Below the pieces are notes generated by a model that was given only the letters and a program-made list of their open reading frames with translations, searched no databases and was not told where the DNA came from. The translations under genes and the position numbers were made by a program. 64,000 nucleotides of DNA, from NCBI RefSeq assembly GCF_031928785.1, contig NZ_JARQAL010000002.1, one strand, 5' to 3'. The DNA comes from Enterococcus_C asini_A. Its GTDB lineage: Bacteria > Bacillota > Bacilli > Lactobacillales > Enterococcaceae. This document shows, one piece after another, positions 57,990-64,000 of the stretch (positions are counted from its first letter, which is position 1; each line of letters opens with the position of its first letter).

Positions 57990-59384
57990 ATGTCGACTAT
58001 GAATCAAACGCCAAAAGAAATCGTTAAAGAGTTAGATCAATATATTATCGGTCAAAATGATGCCAAAAAAGCGGTAGCAGTAGCCTTACGCAATCGTTAT
58101 CGCCGGCAACAATTGGACGCAGAAATGCAACAAGAAGTTACGCCTAAAAATATGTTGATGATTGGACCTACTGGGGTAGGGAAAACAGAAATTGCCCGTC
58201 GTTTGGCAAAAATTGTGGATGCTCCTTTTATTAAAGTTGAAGCCACTAAATTTACGGAAGTAGGTTATGTAGGGCGAGATGTGGAATCCATGGTGCGGGA
58301 TTTGGTGGAAAACGCCATTCAAATCGTTCGTAAAAAACAATACAGCCGGGTTTACTCTCGAGCGGTTAAAAAAGCCAATCGTCGCTTGGTGAAGGTTTTG
58401 GTTCCGGGCATTAAAAAGGAACAAAAGAAATCTGTTAATCCTTACGAACAAATGATGAGCATGTTTAACGGAGGAGCCCAAACAGAAGAACCAAAAGAAG
58501 AGTTGACAGAAGAAATCAAAGTCAATCGACAAACGGTTTTTGAACAATTGGAAAAAGGCCTTTTGGATGAACGGGAAGTTACCATTGAAGTGGAAGAACC
58601 GAAAACACCAGCTCCGATGAACAACGGTTTGGAACAAATGGGCATTGATTTAAATGAAACACTAGGGGCCCTAAAACCTGCGAAAAAACAAGAGCGCACG
58701 GTCACGGTGAAAGAGGCTCGGGAACTTTTAGTTCAAGAAGAATCTGCTAAATTGGTCAATGACGGGGATATTCACAGTGAAGCCATTGCTTTAGCTAGCT
58801 CAAACGGGATTATCTTCATTGATGAAATTGACAAGATTACTTCTAAGTCCCAACAATCTGCTGATGTTTCTAGAGAAGGAGTACAACGGGATATTTTACC
58901 GATTGTGGAAGGTTCTCAAGTCAACACGAAATACGGAGTCATTCAAACAGACCACATTCTCTTTATCGCCTCAGGAGCCTTTCATGTGTCAAAACCTAGT
59001 GATTTGATTCCTGAATTACAAGGGCGCTTCCCGATTCGGGTGGAATTAAATGATTTAACTGCAGAAGACTTTACGAAGATTTTAACAGAGCCAAACAATG
59101 CTCTGATTAAACAATATATCGCTTTGTTGGCTACAGAAAATGTTCAAGTAACCTTTACCCAAGAAGCCTTGGCAAAAATTGCGCAAATCGCCTTTGATGT
59201 GAACCGGGATACGGACAATATCGGTGCTCGGCGCTTGCACACGATTTTAGAAAAACTGTTAGAAGACTTGTTGTTTGAAGCACCGGATATGCAAATGGCT
59301 CAAATCACCATTACGGAAAGTTATGTGGATGATAAATTAGCGGCAATTGTATCCGATCAAGACCTTAGCCGGTTTATTTTGTAA
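57990..59384 (+). CDS. hslU: HslU (ClpY) ATPase subunit
   Basis: The AAA+ unfoldase partner of HslV. The 464 residues show Walker A GPTGVGKTE (near 58), the pore loop GYVGRD (near 90), Walker B IIFIDEIDKI (near 270), the second-region ISREGVQRDILP and the C-terminal GARRLHTILEKLLEDLLFEAP, which binds HslV. The I domain (about 110-240) is acidic and variable. It lies between hslV and codY. Confidence 0.97.
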   Translation: MSTMNQTPKEIVKELDQYIIGQNDAKKAVAVALRNRYRRQQLDAEMQQEVTPKNMLMIGPTGVGKTEIARRLAKIVDAPFIKVEATKFTEVGYVGRDVESMVRDLVENAIQIVRKKQYSRVYSRAVKKANRRLVKVLVPGIKKEQKKSVNPYEQMMSMFNGGAQTEEPKEELTEEIKVNRQTVFEQLEKGLLDEREVTIEVEEPKTPAPMNNGLEQMGIDLNETLGALKPAKKQERTVTVKEARELLVQEESAKLVNDGDIHSEAIALASSNGIIFIDEIDKITSKSQQSADVSREGVQRDILPIVEGSQVNTKYGVIQTDHILFIASGAFHVSKPSDLIPELQGRFPIRVELNDLTAEDFTKILTEPNNALIKQYIALLATENVQVTFTQEALAKIAQIAFDVNRDTDNIGARRLHTILEKLLEDLLFEAPDMQMAQITITESYVDDKLAAIVSDQDLSRFIL

Positions 59385-59402
59385 GAGAGAGTGGAGAAGA
59401 AA

Positions 59403-60194
59403 ATGGAATCCTTATTAGAAAAAACACGTCAAATCAATGAATTACTGCAACAAAAAAATACCTTTGATATGAAATCAGACCTGCCTTATGACAAGATGGC
59501 GATGATTTTAGGGGATGTTTTGGATGCAAACAGCTATATTATTAATAACGAAGGAACATTGCTTGGTTTTAATGAAAAGCACGATGTCAATAATGACCGC
59601 GTGAAAAGCATGTTTGTAGAAAAACAATTTCCTAAACAATATACCGATGCATTGGACCATCTAGGCAAAACCGAAGCCAATATTTCCATTACTAGTGATA
59701 TGACGGCATTTCCTGTTGAAAGTCGGGAACAATTTCCTAATGGTATAACCACCGTTGTACCGATGTTTGGAGCTGGAGAACGTTTAGGGACGATTATCTT
59801 AGCTCGCATTGATGCGCCTTTTACGGATGAGGATTTGGTTTTGGCAGAATACAGTGCTACCGTGGTAGGCATGCAATTCTTGTATCAAAAATCCCGTCAT
59901 ATTGAAGAAGATGTGCGTAGTGCTACTGCGGTACAAATGGCGATTAATACATTGTCTTATAGCGAATTAAAAGCTGTCCAAGCAATTTTTGAAGCTTTGG
60001 ATGGGGATGAAGGACGATTGACGGCATCTAATATCGCTGATAAAATTGGTATAACTCGTTCTGTAATCGTCAATGCTTTGCGAAAACTAGAATCAGCAGG
60101 GATTATCGAGTCTCGCTCACTAGGAATGAAGGGGACTTACTTGCGAGTCTTAAACGATCGCTTCAAAGAAGAATTAGAAAAACACAATTATTAA
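59403..60194 (+). CDS. codY: CodY, global transcriptional repressor
   Basis: CodY represses nutrient-uptake and amino-acid genes when branched-chain amino acids and GTP are abundant. The 263 residues have a GAF domain (about 1-155) and a winged HTH (about 175-263, with SNIADKIGITRSVIVNALRKLESAG). ATG 59,403 is chosen because the family N-terminus MxSLLEKTRxIN starts there and GGAGAAG is just upstream; an earlier GTG is not needed. It is the last gene of the xerC operon, as in Bacillus. Confidence 0.97.
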   Translation: MESLLEKTRQINELLQQKNTFDMKSDLPYDKMAMILGDVLDANSYIINNEGTLLGFNEKHDVNNDRVKSMFVEKQFPKQYTDALDHLGKTEANISITSDMTAFPVESREQFPNGITTVVPMFGAGERLGTIILARIDAPFTDEDLVLAEYSATVVGMQFLYQKSRHIEEDVRSATAVQMAINTLSYSELKAVQAIFEALDGDEGRLTASNIADKIGITRSVIVNALRKLESAGIIESRSLGMKGTYLRVLNDRFKEELEKHNY

Positions 60195-60266
60195 TCATCG
60201 TTGACGTTTATTGAATTGTTTGTGGTGGAAGGTAAGGTTAATAAAAGAGCAGGAGGCCTAGAGGGT

Positions 60267-61142
60267 ATGACAGTAACGATTGAAAATGGACAGTTAATTG
60301 CAAAGATTGCCGAAAAAGGTGCTGAATTGCAGAGCTTGAAAAGTCGTAGTGAAAATCTAGAATTCATTTGGCAAGCAGATCCTGAATATTGGGGCAAACA
60401 TGCGCCAATTCTTTTCCCGATTGTCGGCGCATTAAAAGAGGGACGCTATACGTATGAAGGTCAGGAATACCAGCTGTCTCGCCATGGATTTGCCCGGGAT
60501 ATGGAATTTACTGTGACTCATCAGACAGAAGACTCTGTGACAATGCTCCTGGTTGCTGATGATAGGACTCGAGCTGTTTATCCTTTTGAATTCGAGCTTT
60601 CTGTTCATTATGAATTGGCAGGAGAAGGCTTGCAAGTGCGTTATGAAGTCAATAATCCCAGTCAAAGGGAAATGCTATTTTCCATTGGGGGCCACCCGGC
60701 GTTTAATGTGCCCCTAAGTCCCGAATTAAGCTTTGAAGATTATTACTTAACTTTTTCGCCAATGAAATCTCGGATTGAGTTGCCTTTAGCTGGGGATTTA
60801 ATCAATATAAGTCAGCGAACTCTAGGAGCGACCAATACCAACTTGCGCTTAACCCACGATCAATTTTCAAAAGATGCTTTGATTTATGAAACAAAAGGAC
60901 TCACGAGTATCACCATCGCCAGTGAGAAATCTCCTCACAGCGTTTCAGTTGCTTTTAACAATATGCCTTATGTAGGGATTTGGACGCCTTATCCTAAAGA
61001 AGCACCTTTTCTTTGCATCGAACCATGGGCTGGGGTGGCAGATACTGTGGATGCTACCGGGGAATTATCCGAAAAACTAGGTATTCAACGTCTAGCTCCT
61101 GGGAAAAAATATCAAACGAAATATGCGATTATTGTCAAATAA
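60267..61142 (+). CDS. Aldose 1-epimerase family protein (LacX-like)
   Basis: A 291-residue mutarotase-fold protein that interconverts anomers of hexoses. The IWQADPEYWGKHAPILFPIVG segment carries the conserved sugar-contacting residues. The key His of the active site is in GGHPAFNVP and the Glu in LCIEPWAG, the LacX/GalM-like pattern. The substrate is not predictable. ATG 60,267 is preferred because AGGAGG lies upstream and the N-terminal TIENGQLIAKI fits; the longer frame has only a TTG. It follows codY by 72 bases with no strong terminator between. Confidence 0.88.
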   Translation: MTVTIENGQLIAKIAEKGAELQSLKSRSENLEFIWQADPEYWGKHAPILFPIVGALKEGRYTYEGQEYQLSRHGFARDMEFTVTHQTEDSVTMLLVADDRTRAVYPFEFELSVHYELAGEGLQVRYEVNNPSQREMLFSIGGHPAFNVPLSPELSFEDYYLTFSPMKSRIELPLAGDLINISQRTLGATNTNLRLTHDQFSKDALIYETKGLTSITIASEKSPHSVSVAFNNMPYVGIWTPYPKEAPFLCIEPWAGVADTVDATGELSEKLGIQRLAPGKKYQTKYAIIVK

Positions 61143-61158
61143 TCACATTATACTAGCC

Positions 61159-61212
61159 AAAAAAAGCTACTCTCAGCTTTCCTGTGAAAAACTGAGAGTA
61201 GCTCTTATTTTT
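61159..61212. terminator. Two-way terminator between the epimerase gene and plsY
   Basis: A perfect 12-bp stem (61,165-61,176 with 61,192-61,203) with A-rich left and T-rich right flanks, serving both converging genes. Confidence 0.88.
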
Positions 61213-61246
61213 GGTATTGATGGACATGATTGCTATTTTCTATTTT

Positions 61247-61873
61247 CTATTTTTGATTCAAACCAAAGGGGACGCGATTTTCTGTCCCTTGTTTAATACG
61301 TTGGATATTTTCCCGATGACGGATAAAGATAAAAATCGTTACCCCCGTGGCAATCAAAGTCAACAGCCAGTTGTGCTCAGGTAAAATCAGTGGCCAAATA
61401 AAGGGTAAAACCACAGTGGATACAGTCACTAAGACGGCGGCAATCATACTGGATAAGGAAACCATACTCGTGATAAAAAGACAGATTAAAAAGAGGACTA
61501 CGGAATACAAAAAGAATAAAGGGCTAAAGGCTAATAACATCCCGGCACTAGTCGCCACGGCTTTTCCGCCTTTAAAACCGGCAAAAACCGGAAAAGTGTG
61601 ACCCAATATGGCAAAGACCCCAAACCATAGTGGGTTGATATTATCCAAGTGAAATAGGCTAGGGAGTAAGGTTGCCAAAGTACCTTTTAAAATATCCATG
61701 GCAAGGACAATGATGCCGGCAGGTTTACCGAGGACGCGGAATGTATTGGTAGTACCGGAGTTGCCACTGCCGAACTCGCGAATATCTTTGTGGTAAAATA
61801 GCTTGCCAATCCAAACACCGGAAGGAATTGAACCGAGCAAGTAGGCGACAGCTAATAAAATAACAATTTTCAT
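61247..61873 (-). CDS. plsY: Glycerol-3-phosphate acyltransferase PlsY
   Basis: PlsY transfers the acyl group of acyl-phosphate to glycerol-3-phosphate, the first step of phospholipid synthesis. The 208 residues have five to six hydrophobic helices and the three cytoplasmic motifs: GSIPSGVWIGK near 15, FGSGNSGTTNTFRVLGK near 35 and GFKGGKAVATSAG near 105. It is divergent from parE, a conserved pair in Bacilli. ATG has AAAAGAGG upstream on the minus strand. Confidence 0.96.
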   Translation of the reverse strand: MKIVILLAVAYLLGSIPSGVWIGKLFYHKDIREFGSGNSGTTNTFRVLGKPAGIIVLAMDILKGTLATLLPSLFHLDNINPLWFGVFAILGHTFPVFAGFKGGKAVATSAGMLLAFSPLFFLYSVVLFLICLFITSMVSLSSMIAAVLVTVSTVVLPFIWPLILPEHNWLLTLIATGVTIFIFIRHRENIQRIKQGTENRVPFGLNQK

Positions 61874-61910
61874 ATAAAACCTCTTTTCTGAACTAGAGCA
61901 ATTTTAGCAT

Positions 61911-61919
61911 GAAACCAGG
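61911..61919 (-). promoter_or_regulatory. Extended -10 of plsY (minus strand)
   Basis: On the minus strand TGC precedes TAAAAT, 38 bases before the ATG; no good -35. Confidence 0.4.
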
Positions 61920-61974
61920 TAAGGGACAATACAACTTCAGGTTTTCTCTTTTTTTCCGGGGAAATATGAAGTAT

Positions 61975-61980
61975 TATAAT
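61975..61980 (+). promoter_or_regulatory. -10 box of parE
   Basis: A perfect TATAAT lies 42 bases before the TTG start. The -35 region is a weak T-rich stretch. Confidence 0.55.
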
Positions 61981-62021
61981 ATGTGGCCTTTTGGCGCAGA
62001 CCAGAAAAAGGAGAGTTTGCT

Positions 62022-64000
62022 TTGGCGAAATCAACGAATAAAAATGAATACAACGACGCCTCGATTCAAGTCTTAGAAGGATTAGAGGCAGTACGCAAAC
62101 GTCCCGGGATGTACATAGGTTCCACGGATAGTCGGGGCTTACACCACTTAGTTTATGAGATTGTGGACAATGCAGTAGATGAAGCATTGTCCGGTTTTGG
62201 CAATCATATTGAAGTTATTTTGAATAAAGACAACAGTGTTACTGTAGTGGACAGTGGCCGGGGGATGCCAGTGGGGATGCACGCTTCAGGGATTCCTACT
62301 GTGGAAGTGATTTTTACTGTGCTTCACGCCGGTGGGAAATTCGGTCAAGGAGGTTACAAGACTTCCGGTGGACTTCACGGTGTAGGGGCCAGTGTAGTAA
62401 ATGCTTTGTCCAAATGGTTAACGGTAAATATCGTTCGTGACGGCGTGGAATACGAAGAACGCTTTGTTGACGGTGGCAAGCCTCAAGGAACATTGAAGAA
62501 AATTGGCAAAACCAAACGGGCCAATGGGACTAAAGTTACTTTTTTGCCTGATGATACGATTTTTACTACTTTGAATTTTTCCTATGATATTTTGGCGGAA
62601 CGCTTGCGGGAATCGGCCTTCTTATTGCGAGGGGTGAAAATCACCTTAACTGACTTGCGGGAAGCAGAAGAAAAAACCGAAGTCTTTCATTATGAAGAAG
62701 GCATTAAGGAATTTGTAGATTACTTAAATGAAGAAAAAGATACATTGACACCGGTGATGTATTTCAGCGGGGAAAAAGAGGGCATCGAAGTCGAAATCGC
62801 CTTTCAGTACAATGATGGCTATTCCGAAAATATCCTGTCTTTTGTTAACAATGTCCGCACTAAAGACGGCGGTACCCATGAAGCTGGCTTAAAAGCTTCC
62901 ATGACCAAAGCCTTTAATGAATATGCCCGCAAAGTTAACCTTTTAAAAGAAAAAGACCGCAATTTAGAAGGTTCCGATTTTCGTGAAGGGTTAGCGGCGG
63001 TGCTTTCTGTGCGCATCCCAGAAAATCTTTTGCAATTTGAAGGACAAACAAAAGGAAAACTAGGAACCCCCATTGCCCGCAATGCTGTGGACAGCGTTTT
63101 AGGCGAACAATTGGGCTTTTATCTCCAAGAAAACAGCGAAATGAGCCAAATGTTGGTCAGAAAAGCCGTGAAAGCCAGAGAAGCTAGAGAAGCCGCCCGC
63201 AAAGCTCGGGAAGAAAGCCGCAACGGGAAAAAACGGAAAAAAGGAGAATCCTTATTATCTGGTAAATTAACTCCCGCTCAATCGCGAAACCCTAAGAAAA
63301 ACGAACTGTTTCTGGTGGAAGGAGATTCCGCCGGAGGGAGTGCCAAACAAGGGCGCGACCGGAAATTTCAAGCGATTTTGCCATTGCGAGGAAAAGTAAT
63401 CAACACCGAAAAAGCCAAGATGCAAGATATCTTGAAAAATGAAGAAATCAATACCATGATTTATACCATTGGCGCTGGCGTTGGGCCAGAATTTGCCATT
63501 GAAGACGCCAACTACGATAAAGTCATCATCATGACCGATGCGGATACCGATGGCGCTCATATTCAAGTTTTGTTGTTGACTTTCTTTTATCGCTATATGA
63601 AACCATTGATTGAAGCCGGTCGCGTGTATATCGCATTGCCGCCACTGTATAAAGTGTCTAAAGGCGCTGGCAAAAAATCGGTATTGGAATATGCTTGGAC
63701 GGATGAAGAATTGCAAAGTGTGATTCAAAAAGTTGGCAAAGGCTACATGCTCCAACGCTACAAAGGTCTTGGGGAAATGAATGCCGAACAGCTGTGGGAG
63801 ACCACCATGGATCCTGAAACCCGGACATTGGTGCGGGTGCGAATTGATGATGCAGCCCAAGCAGAACGTCGAGTGACCACGTTAATGGGGGATAAAGTAG
63901 AGCCAAGACGAAAATGGATTGAATCCCATGTGCAGTTCACTTTAGAAGAAGACGGTAGTATTTTAGAGAAAAAAGAAGAAACTACTTTTACACCAGAGCC
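62022..64000 (+). CDS. parE: DNA topoisomerase IV subunit B (3' end outside window)
   Basis: ParE is the ATPase subunit of topoisomerase IV, which decatenates daughter chromosomes and is a quinolone and coumarin target. The first 659 residues are present and remain open at the window end. Visible are the GHKL ATPase motifs (EIVDNAVDEAL, DSGRGMPVG, GGLHGVGASVVNALS) and the TOPRIM domain with EGDSAGGSAKQGRDRKFQ (QRDR) and MTDADTDGAHI. STDSRGLHHLVYE favours ParE over GyrB. The start is a TTG with AAGGAG eight bases upstream; parC should follow outside the window. Confidence 0.95.
   Translation, partial: MAKSTNKNEYNDASIQVLEGLEAVRKRPGMYIGSTDSRGLHHLVYEIVDNAVDEALSGFGNHIEVILNKDNSVTVVDSGRGMPVGMHASGIPTVEVIFTVLHAGGKFGQGGYKTSGGLHGVGASVVNALSKWLTVNIVRDGVEYEERFVDGGKPQGTLKKIGKTKRANGTKVTFLPDDTIFTTLNFSYDILAERLRESAFLLRGVKITLTDLREAEEKTEVFHYEEGIKEFVDYLNEEKDTLTPVMYFSGEKEGIEVEIAFQYNDGYSENILSFVNNVRTKDGGTHEAGLKASMTKAFNEYARKVNLLKEKDRNLEGSDFREGLAAVLSVRIPENLLQFEGQTKGKLGTPIARNAVDSVLGEQLGFYLQENSEMSQMLVRKAVKAREAREAARKAREESRNGKKRKKGESLLSGKLTPAQSRNPKKNELFLVEGDSAGGSAKQGRDRKFQAILPLRGKVINTEKAKMQDILKNEEINTMIYTIGAGVGPEFAIEDANYDKVIIMTDADTDGAHIQVLLLTFFYRYMKPLIEAGRVYIALPPLYKVSKGAGKKSVLEYAWTDEELQSVIQKVGKGYMLQRYKGLGEMNAEQLWETTMDPETRTLVRVRIDDAAQAERRVTTLMGDKVEPRRKWIESHVQFTLEEDGSILEKKEETTFTPE

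Noticed and set aside
58086..58637. 183-codon open frame on the minus strand
   Set aside because: It lies wholly inside hslU on the opposite strand and its composition is rich in Phe and His, typical of an antisense shadow.
63267..63860. 197-codon minus-strand frame
   Set aside because: Fully antisense to the conserved TOPRIM region of parE, with no ribosome-binding site seen.
1..64000. tRNA or rRNA genes
   Set aside because: No cloverleaf with the TTCRA signature or rRNA sequence was recognised by eye; short tRNA-like strings were not extendable.

Overview
This window looks like a chromosomal segment of a low-GC Gram-positive coccus of the Enterococcaceae, most likely Enterococcus or a close relative. 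The evidence is the gene content: an Epa-type rhamnopolysaccharide locus, liaFSR, codY downstream of xerC-hslV-hslU, mprF with a likely aminoacyl-PG hydrolase neighbour, an LCP protein, a class B PBP and several TTG/GTG starts. Species was not determined, because no database search was possible.

Layout. 1-14,584: the end of a cell-wall rhamnan (Epa/Rgp-type) locus. It holds the end of rfbB, then rfbD, an ABC exporter pair (permease and Wzt-like ATPase), a 1,032-residue multidomain glycosyltransferase with an RgpF domain, two DUF2142 membrane proteins around a GT4 enzyme, and a GacI/GacJ/GacK-like set (GT2, DUF2304, second GT2, flippase). 14,733-18,869: a secreted GH25 lysozyme with six ChW repeats and an LtaS/MdoB-family transferase that may decorate the polysaccharide. 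19,107-25,909: mltG, greA, liaFSR, a KtrA/C-like protein, a HesB-fold protein and a membrane GT2. 26,246-31,727: a dehydrogenase and a DUF1189 protein (both minus strand), GtrA, sodA, an acetyltransferase, a cold-shock protein and an LCP enzyme. 32,021-39,367: class B PBP, ABC-F, thyA, folA, hemolysin III (minus) and degV. 39,672-45,201: an SGNH hydrolase-ypmS-msrA-yozE-ctpA-signal peptidase operon and two small membrane proteins. 45,536-49,396: candidate ahyD plus mprF. 49,970-61,142: rbgA-rnhB, dprA, topA, trmFO, xerC-hslV-hslU-codY and an aldose-epimerase-like gene. 61,247-64,000: plsY (minus) divergent from parE, which runs off the end.

How it works together. Most of the window concerns the cell envelope: wall polysaccharide synthesis, export and decoration (rfb to the LtaS-like gene), peptidoglycan synthesis and trimming (PBP, MltG, lysozyme, LCP), membrane charge (MprF) and the sensor of envelope stress (LiaFSR). 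The second half is conserved housekeeping (DNA topology, competence, folate and thymidylate, proteolysis, CodY).

Most transcription units end in clear Rho-independent terminators, which makes operon borders easy to see. The less ordinary signals are a rhamnan side-chain pathway parallel to streptococcal gacH-L, two short intergenic promoter-to-terminator units that may be small RNAs (about 49,706-49,831 and 56,291-56,368), a dprA ribosome-binding site buried in a terminator stem, a possible 58-codon ORF coupled to the PBP, and a structured leader ahead of ahyD-mprF. No rRNA, tRNA, CRISPR array or intact insertion sequence was recognised.
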